Source: Cocleimonas sp. (lineage in GTDB: Bacteria > Pseudomonadota > Gammaproteobacteria > Thiotrichales > Thiotrichaceae). Taken from it: a stretch of 10,501 nucleotides of DNA. Shown here one piece after another: positions 1 through 6,062 of the stretch. The stretch is from the NCBI GenBank assembly GCA_023146675.1, contig JAGLBQ010000035.1:1-10501 (forward strand). The letters are read 5' to 3'. The notes under the pieces are model-generated. The model saw only the letters and a program-made list of their open reading frames with translations, was not told the DNA's origin and ran no database searches. Each line of letters begins with the position of its first letter. Within the stretch, counting starts at the first letter, position 1. The position numbers and the translations under genes are program-made.

Positions 1-158
1 GCTTTTTCTAATGTTGCTTTATTCCACTGCATCCAATTAACAGGGTCATCGCCATGCATTGCCAGATAGGGGGAGGTATTATTTTTTAGGTCATTCGCGT
101 AGGTACTGCTGCTGAAGAGCAAAATGGCAAAGAAGAAAAGGTGTGTAAACTGTTTCAT
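1..158 (-). CDS. Secreted DUF255/thioredoxin-like protein, N-terminal part only
   Basis: The first 52 codons of a gene running off the left edge. Residues 1-21 form a signal peptide (charged start, hydrophobic FFFAILLF core, likely cleavage after STYA), so the product should be exported to the periplasm. The mature N-terminus has the pattern SPYLAMHGDDPVNWMQW, which matches the opening of DUF255/YyaL-type thioredoxin-fold proteins (family pattern SPYL..H...PV.W..W). The CxxC region expected in this family would lie beyond the window edge, so a redox role is inferred from the family only. I chose ATG at 158; an in-frame ATG at 173 would add MRLIL and is also possible, since neither has a strong Shine-Dalgarno sequence. 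It is separated from the upstream phnA-type gene by about 180 bp and may have its own promoter. Confidence 0.75.
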   Translation of the reverse strand, partial: MKQFTHLFFFAILLFSSSTYANDLKNNTSPYLAMHGDDPVNWMQWNKATLEK

Positions 159-203
159 CAAAATTAATCTCATAATGAATGATTGATTTTTGTGTTACTT
201 CTA

Positions 204-209
204 ATTATA
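204..209 (-). promoter_or_regulatory. Possible -10 for the secreted thioredoxin-like gene
   Basis: Read on the minus strand this is a perfect TATAAT, placed 45 bases before the ATG at 158, in an AT-rich gap. No good -35 lies at the usual distance; TTGCAA at 231-236 is 21 bases away, which is too far. It is therefore a weak call. Confidence 0.3.
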
Positions 210-341
210 ACGCGGAGAACTATTTTCTAGTTGCAACAAATCATTACGATAAATTTATTTGGGCTTAAATTTTATGAACTAATGGTTTACAGGGAGCGGT
301 ATCGCAATATTTATTTTGTAAAGATGCAGGTGTATAAAATG

Positions 342-920
342 TTATGCCTTCTTTAAAAAAGCACTCACTAAAACGATACGTGTACCATTTACCCGCCCTT
401 CAATATGCTTTGGATTATCGGTAAGTGATATATTCTTTACCATCGTGCCTCGTTTAGCGGTAAAACCTGCTCCTTTTACCACTAAATCCTTTATTAAGAT
501 GATAGTATCTCCCGCTATTAAGGGGTTGCCATTGCTATCTTTGGTCGCTTGCATTTCGGCGTCATCACTATTGTCATTATGTGTAGCTTCAGCCCATGCT
601 TGAACCTCTGGCTCTAAGTACAACATGTCTAATAAGTCGTGCGCCCATCCCTCGGCTTTTAAACGATTCAGCATACGCCATGCCATAACCTGAATTGCTG
701 GTTCGGGGTTCCACATACTGTCATTTAAACAACGCCAGTGATTGATATCAACACAGGCAGGATCTTCAATTTGGGCATGGCAGGTATCACAAATCAGAAT
801 ACTTTTTTCAGCACTAGCATCAGATTCTGGTGGTACTTCATAGATATTTAGGTGTGTATCAGAAGTACAAAGTTCACATTTTGAATCACTGCGTTGTTGC
901 AAGGTTTGTTCTATTGTCAC
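342..920 (-). CDS. PhnA/YjdM-family zinc-ribbon protein
   Basis: A 192-aa protein. Residues 15-18 (CELC) and 44-47 (CDTC) form a four-cysteine zinc ribbon. Residues 127-190 match the PhnA C-terminal domain (DSNGNPL, GDT, LIKDLVVKG, KRGT, VKNI, then HIEGRVNGTRIVL and a final LKK). The middle (55-125) is an extra Trp-rich and acidic stretch absent from the shorter ~110-aa E. coli YjdM form; longer versions of this family exist. The name PhnA is historical: this family is not the phosphonoacetate hydrolase, and no phosphonate gene is nearby, so its function is unknown. The start codon is GTG at 918-920, with AGGAG 11 bases upstream. The gene lies 59 bp downstream of trmB on the same strand and could be read from trmB or from its own leader. 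Confidence 0.85.
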   Translation of the reverse strand: MTIEQTLQQRSDSKCELCTSDTHLNIYEVPPESDASAEKSILICDTCHAQIEDPACVDINHWRCLNDSMWNPEPAIQVMAWRMLNRLKAEGWAHDLLDMLYLEPEVQAWAEATHNDNSDDAEMQATKDSNGNPLIAGDTIILIKDLVVKGAGFTAKRGTMVKNISLTDNPKHIEGRVNGTRIVLVSAFLKKA

Positions 921-947
921 TGTGTTTTTTGCTCCTGAGTTTGAGGG

Positions 948-969
948 GATAATGTGAAATGATAATGTG
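948..969. repeat. 9-bp direct repeat GATAATGTG in the phnA-type leader
   Basis: GATAATGTG occurs at 948-956 and again at 961-969, separated by AAAT, giving a 13-bp period. It lies in the short gap between the trmB stop and the GTG start of the PhnA-family gene, just upstream of that gene's ribosome binding site. It could be a paired regulator site or a chance duplication. Confidence 0.45.
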
Positions 970-979
970 GGCTAAACAT

Positions 980-1657
980 TTATATTGATTTATAGAGTAA
1001 ATCCCATACACCATGACCAAGTTTCAAGCCTCTATTCTCAAATTTAGTCAAAGGGCGGGAGTCTGGTTTTGTGGAGAAGGGAGAATCTGAAGTGCTTGCA
1101 AAATGTTCGCTTGCCTCCATCACCTCACTCATGTGCTCAGCATACGCTTCCCAGTCAGTTGCAAGATGAAAGATGCCGCCTGATATTAGTAGGGAATAAA
1201 TCAGTTGTACAAATTCAGTTTGCACTATTCTACGCTTATTGTGTTTTTTCTTATGCCAAGGGTCAGGAAAGAAGAGTTGTACTGTATCAATAGAGTGTTT
1301 AGGAATTCGCCGTTTTAATACCTCCACGGCATCATCATGAATAATGCGCAGATTACTGAGCTCATATTCTTTAATTAGGTGTAATAATCTGCCGACTCCT
1401 GGACGATGAACTTCGATACCAAGAAAGTTACGTTCAGGAGCGGCTTTTGCCATTGTGGCGAGCGATTCACCATTACCAAAACCAATTTCAAGGGTAATAG
1501 GCGCTTCACGTTGAAATAGGTTTGTAAAATCTAGTTGGGTGTCAGCTATTTCAATACCATAGCGTGGCCAGAGATGCTCTAATGCGTATTGTTGACCTTT
1601 GGTAAGACGACCCTGACGCAAGACAAAGCTGCGAATAGGACGATTATTATTACTCAT
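980..1657 (-). CDS. trmB: tRNA (guanine-N7-)-methyltransferase TrmB
   Basis: TrmB transfers a methyl group from S-adenosylmethionine to N7 of G46 in the variable loop of tRNAs, in the cytoplasm. The 225-aa length is close to the family norm (about 239 in E. coli). The SAM-binding motif is EIGFGNG at 57-63, followed by the acidic strand end GIEVH at 80-84. The family signature FFPDPWHKKKHNKRR spans 129-143 and includes the key Asp and Trp. ATDWEAYAEHM is at 166-176, and the C-terminal RPLTKFENRG motif at 201-210 helps bind SAM and tRNA. The ATG overlaps the bactofilin stop in the 8-base string ATGAGTAA, which suggests translational coupling. There is no sign of damage. Confidence 0.97.
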   Translation of the reverse strand: MSNNNRPIRSFVLRQGRLTKGQQYALEHLWPRYGIEIADTQLDFTNLFQREAPITLEIGFGNGESLATMAKAAPERNFLGIEVHRPGVGRLLHLIKEYELSNLRIIHDDAVEVLKRRIPKHSIDTVQLFFPDPWHKKKHNKRRIVQTEFVQLIYSLLISGGIFHLATDWEAYAEHMSEVMEASEHFASTSDSPFSTKPDSRPLTKFENRGLKLGHGVWDLLYKSI

Positions 1658-2045
1658 CTATAAATCCATTTGATTTTTCTTTCTTAATAGCAGACAGGTT
1701 GCCATTGATAGTCGCGCCTTGTTCCATTTCTAGCTCTTGATAGTGTACATCACCTTGAATAAGGGCAGTGGCTTTTAGGCTTAGGCGCTTATATGCAAAT
1801 ATATCACCAGAGACGCGCGTGTGAACGAGTATATTATCTGCTCTTATTTCCCCGTTTATTTCACTACCTAGTTCCAATACTAACGTACTATCGGCATTTT
1901 TAGTTGAAATAATATTGCCTGTTATTGAGCCAAAAATATGTAAACACCCAGAAAAAAACAGGTCACCCGTTAGTTTGGTATCCTTTCTTAGGACGGAGTG
2001 TAGAAGGTCGTCTTCTTGATACTGAGGAGCGTCTGTTTTTTTCAT
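1650..2045 (-). CDS. Bactofilin (polymer-forming cytoskeletal protein)
   Basis: Bactofilins (DUF583) polymerise without nucleotide into filaments, often at the membrane, and act as scaffolds for cell shape, stalks, polar proteins or motility. This 131-aa protein has a short charged N-terminal tail (1-22), then a beta-helix core of about 24-120 made of repeated short hydrophobic strands with turn glycines (LTGDLFFSG, IFGSITGNI, SEINGEIRAD, TRVSGDIFAY, ALIQGDVHY, ATINGNLSA). A Lys-rich tail ends the protein. The length is typical. The gene lies 18 bp after the upstream membrane-protein gene and its end overlaps the trmB start, so the three are probably one transcript. The ribosome binding site is weak, so coupling to the gene before it is likely. 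Its specific cellular role cannot be read from the sequence. Confidence 0.9.
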   Translation of the reverse strand: MKKTDAPQYQEDDLLHSVLRKDTKLTGDLFFSGCLHIFGSITGNIISTKNADSTLVLELGSEINGEIRADNILVHTRVSGDIFAYKRLSLKATALIQGDVHYQELEMEQGATINGNLSAIKKEKSNGFIDE

Positions 2046-2063
2046 TGTGGTTTCTGATAAATT

Positions 2064-2459
2064 TCAGCATTTAGGATGCTGATTATGCCCTTTTAAGTGT
2101 TTTATTTCTTTGCATAGGGAGGAGATAGTATCATCGCGAATTTGTAGATCGTCCATAAGAACATTGAATTTCTCTTGCAAATTGATGTCTTGTTTTTTAT
2201 CGCCTACTGGGATATTTTTTCTTTTGTTTAGTGCTTCATGAGCAGATTTTAGTTCCAGATTTAATGCCACTTTTTCATCAAAACATCGATTGAGTCGGTT
2301 TTTTAAAGCAAGTTGTTCCCCTTGAGTTGCATCAATCGTGGGGGTAGCGTTTGCAATTGCTTGTTTTGTCTTTAGTTTACTCAACCACCCCCCCAATAAA
2401 ACCCCAATAGAGAGTGCGATAATTAATAAGAAGGCCATTTCCAAAATTAAAAAAAGCAT
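2064..2459 (-). CDS. Small membrane protein with coiled coil, unknown function
   Basis: I do not recognise a named family. The protein (131 aa) begins with one long hydrophobic span (residues 1 to about 26, LFLILEMAFLLIIALSIGVLL) ending in GGWLSKLK. It continues with a polar region of about 100 residues with heptad-like spacing (LALKNRLNRCFDEKVALNLELKSAHEALNK, then DDLQIRDDTISSLCKEIKHLK), so it is predicted to be membrane-anchored with a cytoplasmic coiled coil. The longest frame would start at 2489, but that ATG lacks a ribosome binding site. The ATG at 2459 has AAAGGA at good spacing, so I prefer it. It leads the bactofilin-trmB run and could anchor or regulate the bactofilin. A run of seven G on the coding strand falls just after the membrane span (2388-2394). 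Confidence 0.75.
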   Translation of the reverse strand: MLFLILEMAFLLIIALSIGVLLGGWLSKLKTKQAIANATPTIDATQGEQLALKNRLNRCFDEKVALNLELKSAHEALNKRKNIPVGDKKQDINLQEKFNVLMDDLQIRDDTISSLCKEIKHLKGHNQHPKC

Positions 2460-2498
2460 TGTTTTTCCTTTAGCTAGCTTGATTTCCATTCAATAATT

Positions 2499-2587
2499 GG
2501 CTATACCCAATTAGTAATAGAAAATATGCAACTGATATACCATTCATAAATCTATACTTGGACACATTATTAGAACATGGGTATAGT
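2499..2587. promoter_or_regulatory. Divergent promoter region with mirrored TGGGTATAG elements
   Basis: The gap between the bactofilin cluster (minus) and the FimV/GTPase cluster (plus) contains CTATACCCA at 2501-2509 and its exact reverse complement TGGGTATAG at 2578-2586. Each puts a -10-like sequence on an outward-facing strand: TATAGT at 2582-2587 for the plus strand, with TTGGAC at 2558-2563 as a weak -35 (18-bp spacer), and TATAGC at 2499-2504 for the minus strand, about 40 bases before the preferred ATG at 2459. A partial third copy, CTATACTTGG, begins at 2552. Either these are paired promoter elements or they are two half-sites for a shared regulator. Confidence 0.4.
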
Positions 2588-2613
2588 GAATGTATCTCGA
2601 AAGAACAGGTCTT

Positions 2614-2632
2614 TAAATGGCAAGTCCATTTA
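2614..2632. promoter_or_regulatory. Palindrome/hairpin TAAATGG-N5-CCATTTA upstream of the 241-aa gene
   Basis: A perfect 7-bp inverted repeat with a 5-base centre (CAAGT), between the predicted plus-strand -10 and the ATG at 2692. It may be a regulator binding site, or a small hairpin in the roughly 100-base leader of the plus-strand transcript. No T-run follows, so it is not an intrinsic terminator. Confidence 0.4.
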
Positions 2633-2691
2633 GACGATACTTTTAATAGTAATTGACGTGAACCAACTCTACAAGGTTAAAGTTAGGTAAA

Positions 2692-3417
2692 ATGGCCACC
2701 AAATCTTCTTTATTTCCTAACTCATCTCAGATGAGTTATTCCTTTGGACTCGCTGGCGAAAGGCATATACAGATAGATGAAGGTTATGATCCTGTTTCTG
2801 CTTGGCGTGCATTATCTCACCACGTTGTTCGTTATCCTCGTGATTTACGTGCGCATGCACAGCGTATCTTACTAGGTCAGCATAACAACGATGTTTCTAG
2901 TTTCCTTCCAGGTTCTTTGCAGGATTTATTTTTAATTCTAGAAAATAATGGCTATGCGCTACGCAAGAATTTATTGGACTTATCAAAGCAACATCTAACA
3001 GAGCAGGATGTCAGCTTTTTTACGCACTGGATAAAGCAAAATGCGAAAAATGATAAAATGCATCATTGCTGGCGAGCAGGTTCCGTGTTAAGTACAGGTA
3101 GCTGTGGCGGAGAGTCATTATTAAATCAGCAAAAACAAAATAAAGAATCAAGTACCGCAACGTATACCGATGTCCTAGAGGAGGCTAGATCCTGTTTGGA
3201 TTATGGGCAGTTAGATGTCGCACAACAATTGCTGGAAGATGAAATACTGAAATCTCCAGAGTCAAAAGAAATAGAACAAGAGTTATTAACGATTTATCAA
3301 CATAGCAGAAACAAAGATCAACTTACTGCTCTAAGCAAGAAGCTAGTAGCGCTAGGTGTCACTCTCTCTGAAGAGTGGGTCGAATGCCAACAAAACTCAG
3401 TCACTTGGGGTGAATAA
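2692..3417 (+). CDS. FimV-like TPR-module protein, first gene of the GTPase cluster
   Basis: A 241-aa soluble protein with no signal peptide or membrane span. Residues 162-222 (EEARSCLDYGQLDVAQQLLEDEI, then LLTIYQHSRNKDQLTALSKKL) strongly resemble the TPR-like units of the cytoplasmic part of FimV (family pattern A..Y..YGR...A..LL..A......LL.IY.......F..L...L). Residues 30-120 are helical with SAWRALSHHVVRYPRDLRAHAQRILL and may be another helical-repeat domain of unknown family. A Ser/Gln-rich linker (about 133-160) joins the two. It probably acts as a protein-interaction adaptor for the genes behind it. The ATG at 2692 has a weak AGG about 5 bases upstream. The gene is divergent from the bactofilin cluster and is followed after 21 bp by the receiver-like gene. 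Confidence 0.75.
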   Translation: MATKSSLFPNSSQMSYSFGLAGERHIQIDEGYDPVSAWRALSHHVVRYPRDLRAHAQRILLGQHNNDVSSFLPGSLQDLFLILENNGYALRKNLLDLSKQHLTEQDVSFFTHWIKQNAKNDKMHHCWRAGSVLSTGSCGGESLLNQQKQNKESSTATYTDVLEEARSCLDYGQLDVAQQLLEDEILKSPESKEIEQELLTIYQHSRNKDQLTALSKKLVALGVTLSEEWVECQQNSVTWGE

Positions 3418-3438
3418 TAATAAAATGAGTCATTTTTA

Positions 3439-4839
3439 ATGTTTAGTAAATCCTCGCCAAGACCATTAATTGTTGAATTAATGGATATAAGCAAGCAGAA
3501 TGAGGCTATATTAAAATTCTTTATATCAGGGGTAGGAAATAAAGTATTTAGTATAGGCACTTCTTCCGAAGTTGAAGCATATATCGTCGACTATGATTTT
3601 CCAGGTGCTAAGGCACACTGGGATGAAGAGCAAGTTGCTGATAAACCACGTATTATTTTGTCTACTGATAATCCACAGGCAGATAATTCAGTGTGGGTAG
3701 GTAAACCTCTATCGTCTAAGAAGCTTATTGAAGCCGCTTCTGCAATAAAGGATATACTAACAAAATCACCATCAGTAACGTCATCAACCTCAGCTAGTGA
3801 TGCTGAAAATTTGAGAAATGAAGTAAAACCAAAGAAGCCTGATGGGAAAGCAGTCACTCTAGCAACTGAAACGTTAGTTCCGAAGAAAAATACGACAACA
3901 GAGAAGGTGACAACGGCGACACTGGTTTCTTCTGGGCAATCAGTAGATGATAATATTGACACTGTTACTAGTAAAAGCAAAGACTTTATTGGAAGGTCAA
4001 TTAAGTCAGAAAGTAGTTTGTCCCATATAGCCGTAGGAAAACTAAAGTCAGAACAAGTTCCTAAAAAAGAGCCCATTAACAAGCCAAAAACAAAAGAACA
4101 AAAAGCAGAGGAAGTTGCTCGACGGGAAATGCGTTGGAAGGAACTCTGTGGAGAAAATAATGATACAAGTACACATCAGGCTGATGAGTTACGCTATGTT
4201 CCTGAAAATTATTTTATTGGGAAGTTGACTGGCGCGGTACGTTTAGCCAAGCAATCACAGCAAATTGTAGAGATTCAAGCAAATCCATATTCTATCTATA
4301 TTTTACCTAATGAACATCTGATTTTCACTAAGCTAGGGGTTGATAGTGAGCGCTTTATAAAATTTTCTCATGATAAAATTCAACAAGGGGAGATGAATAT
4401 TCATATATTGAGCAGTATCGAAACTGGGAAGCTGGAATTACAAATGAATCAACAGCCCGAACATATTCACAGTTTAGAATCCTATCTTTGGACAAGTAGT
4501 TTGTTGGTCTCAAAAGGGCGAATACCTGCAACAATGGATATAGATAAAAAGACGGCATTGAGATATTGGCCAAGCTTTGCACGTATCGAGGCTTTTCCGT
4601 ACAGCATGAGAATTGCAGCTTTGTGGCATCACTCCCCTGATACACTAATAGAAATGGCAACAAAGTTGGCAATACCACAGCGCTATGTATTTGCCTTTTA
4701 TAATGGTGCTGATGCTTTGGGCTTAGTTGAGCATGACCCTAAGAAGGTAAAGAAGCAAATAAAAGCCAGTCCTAAGAAAAAGGGTGGTGGTTTAATTTCA
4801 CGCTTGTTTAAGCGTTTATTAGGGGGGGATCCATCATGA
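3439..4839 (+). CDS. Degenerate-receiver protein with unknown C-terminal domain, 466 aa
   Basis: Residues 9-108 look like a response-regulator receiver fold: IVELM (strand 1), helix NEAILKFFI, YIVDYDFPG at 48-56 (strand 3 with Asp51 and Asp53 near the usual phospho-site), RIILST at 71-76 (strand 4) and WVGKPL at 86-91 with the conserved-type Lys89-Pro90. The acidic pair normally following strand 1 is missing, so phosphorylation is doubtful. Residues 110-230 are a Ser/Thr/Lys-rich, probably disordered linker. Residues 235-435 form a folded domain I cannot assign (EIQANPYSIYILPNEHLIF; ALRYWPSFARIEAFP). The end (about 437-463) is strongly basic with an amphipathic LISRLFKRLL, suggesting membrane contact. 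There is no clear ribosome binding site. The stop overlaps the GTPase start as ATGA, implying coupled synthesis and probably physical partnership. Confidence 0.7.
   Translation: MFSKSSPRPLIVELMDISKQNEAILKFFISGVGNKVFSIGTSSEVEAYIVDYDFPGAKAHWDEEQVADKPRIILSTDNPQADNSVWVGKPLSSKKLIEAASAIKDILTKSPSVTSSTSASDAENLRNEVKPKKPDGKAVTLATETLVPKKNTTTEKVTTATLVSSGQSVDDNIDTVTSKSKDFIGRSIKSESSLSHIAVGKLKSEQVPKKEPINKPKTKEQKAEEVARREMRWKELCGENNDTSTHQADELRYVPENYFIGKLTGAVRLAKQSQQIVEIQANPYSIYILPNEHLIFTKLGVDSERFIKFSHDKIQQGEMNIHILSSIETGKLELQMNQQPEHIHSLESYLWTSSLLVSKGRIPATMDIDKKTALRYWPSFARIEAFPYSMRIAALWHHSPDTLIEMATKLAIPQRYVFAFYNGADALGLVEHDPKKVKKQIKASPKKKGGGLISRLFKRLLGGDPS
4822..4828 (+). repeat. G7 homopolymer just before the GTPase start
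   Basis: Seven G in a row in the last codons of the 466-aa gene (Leu-Gly-Gly-Asp). The same run can serve as the Shine-Dalgarno sequence for the ATG at 4836. Because the GTPase frame is offset by two relative to the upstream frame, one added base here would skip the stop and read directly into the GTPase. The run is thus both a ribosome binding site and a possible slippage site. Confidence 0.6.
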
Positions 4840-5375
4840 GCGTTGTGAATAGAAAAATTATATTTACAGGTCCTGTCGGATCTGGAAAAACAACCGCCAT
4901 CGTCTCAATTAGTGATATTGCACCTGTTACCACCGATCAAAATGCCTCAGATATGACGCAAAAACGCAAGCGTAATACCACTGTTGCTATGGACTATGGT
5001 GTTATCAATGTCAGTGAAAATGAACGTGTGCACCTCTATGGCACTCCTGGGCAAGAACGATTTGACTTTATGTGGAGTATTCTGACGAAAGGTGGTATTG
5101 GTTTAATCCTATTAATGGATAATACACGGCAGGATCCATTTCAAGATTTGAAATTTTATACAGGGGCATTCAAAGAGTTTATCGATGAGCAACGAATGGT
5201 TGTGGGCATAACCAGAATGGATTTGCAGCGCACTCCAAATATCGATGATTATAGGAAGTGGTTGGATGAATTAGGATATTCTGCACCCGTTTTTGAAATT
5301 GATGCGCGTTCAAGAAAGGATGTTTCAGTATTAATTCAAGGGCTACTTTTATCCCTAGACCCAGGAGTATCTTAG
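4836..5375 (+). CDS. Ras-like/MglA-like small GTPase (COG2229-type)
   Basis: A 179-aa nucleotide-binding switch protein. The P-loop is GPVGSGKTT at 12-20, a switch I region with Thr48/Thr49 lies in KRNTTVAMDYG, and switch II is GTPGQERF at 69-76 with the catalytic-type Gln73. TRMD at 126-129 stands in for the base-recognition NKxD motif, and DAR at 156-158 for the SAK motif. Two positions differ from classical Ras: Gly69 replaces the DxxG aspartate, as in other bacterial MglA-like and COG2229 proteins, and Arg127 replaces Lys. The length is a minimal G domain with no membrane anchor. The start overlaps the preceding stop (ATGA), and the G7 run just upstream provides the ribosome binding site. 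With the nearby Roadblock gene, this is the GTPase half of an MglA/MglB-like pair by analogy. Confidence 0.9.
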   Translation: MSVVNRKIIFTGPVGSGKTTAIVSISDIAPVTTDQNASDMTQKRKRNTTVAMDYGVINVSENERVHLYGTPGQERFDFMWSILTKGGIGLILLMDNTRQDPFQDLKFYTGAFKEFIDEQRMVVGITRMDLQRTPNIDDYRKWLDELGYSAPVFEIDARSRKDVSVLIQGLLLSLDPGVS

Positions 5376-5377
5376 TA

Positions 5378-6013
5378 ATGAGCAACTATGTTCCCCAACA
5401 AGATCTTTATTTAGGCGTAACACCTGCAGGTTGTTATTATGCCGCTCAAGATGATAAAGATGAGCCAGGACGGAACTTTTTACATAATATACTACGTCAA
5501 TTAGAGACCCCTTTGTTTAATGTAAAAGTAGCTTGTGCTTTTAGTGGTTTAAAGAAAAAAAATGCACTGGAGTTTGTTCACTGGTTGCAGGATGCTGGCT
5601 TTATTTATGGAACAGAAGATCCAGAAGATGCACCGCAAGATTCTCTTGAGATTCTTCTTCCAGACAAGCTGAAAACACTTTCGGATGAAGGTAAAGCAGT
5701 CCTAGCAGGGTCTCAAGGTTTATACCTTGGAGCGGCAGGTTATCCGCATGAAGTTGCGGAAGAGCTTGCGGCAATGAGCGCAAATTTAAGCAATGTATAT
5801 CAGCATCACGAGTCTTTATTGCGCGGCAATTTGGGATATAGACAACAGGCATGGGGATTAGTGGATTCATCAGGTAATAGTAAAGTGGGGTTTTGGCCGA
5901 TACATATTGGTGATGACTACTTTACATTAATTATTGCTGGCATGCCGCAACTTAATCAAGATAGTTTTAAAGAGGTTATATGGGCTCTATCAACACGTTA
6001 CGATATGAGATGA
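5378..6013 (+). CDS. Unknown 211-aa protein between GTPase and Roadblock genes
   Basis: I do not recognise the family. It begins 2 bases after the GTPase stop and has AGGAG 10 bases before its ATG, so it is tightly coupled to the GTPase. Residues 30-76 (FLHNILRQLETPLF, then FSGLKKKNALEFVHWLQDAGFIYG) have the helix-helix-helix-wing look of a winged-helix fold. Residues 104-210 (GKAVLAGSQGLYLGAAGYPHEVAEELAAMSANL; GFWPIHIGDDYFTLIIAGMPQLNQDSFKEVIWAL) have the order of a Roadblock/longin domain: helix, two strands (LYLGAAGY and, later, the YFTLIIAG strand), final helix. If so, the locus has two Roadblock-like proteins, as expected for a heteromeric regulator of the GTPase. Both domain readings are my inference from pattern, not a confirmed match. 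There is no signal peptide or membrane span. Confidence 0.7.
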   Translation: MSNYVPQQDLYLGVTPAGCYYAAQDDKDEPGRNFLHNILRQLETPLFNVKVACAFSGLKKKNALEFVHWLQDAGFIYGTEDPEDAPQDSLEILLPDKLKTLSDEGKAVLAGSQGLYLGAAGYPHEVAEELAAMSANLSNVYQHHESLLRGNLGYRQQAWGLVDSSGNSKVGFWPIHIGDDYFTLIIAGMPQLNQDSFKEVIWALSTRYDMR

Positions 6014-6062
6014 TATACCCTAATTTTACAATATATTACTTTATTTAACAAAGGAAATACTT

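Noticed and set aside
342..920. Part of a phosphonate utilisation operon
   Set aside because: The PhnA name is historical for this family; no phn transport, C-P lyase or hydrolase gene is adjacent.
1069..1293. 74-aa plus-strand frame inside trmB
   Set aside because: It lies entirely antisense to conserved TrmB motifs and has no ribosome binding site or recognisable domain.
2460..2489. Start of the membrane coiled-coil gene at 2489
   Set aside because: The ATG at 2459 has AAAGGA at normal spacing and opens directly into the hydrophobic span; the 2489 ATG has no such site and would leave almost no leader after the likely -10.
3591..4082. 163-aa open frame on the minus strand
   Set aside because: It is the antisense of the Ser/Thr/Lys-rich linker of the 466-aa gene; its runs of Val, Ser and Phe reflect that composition, and it has no family pattern.
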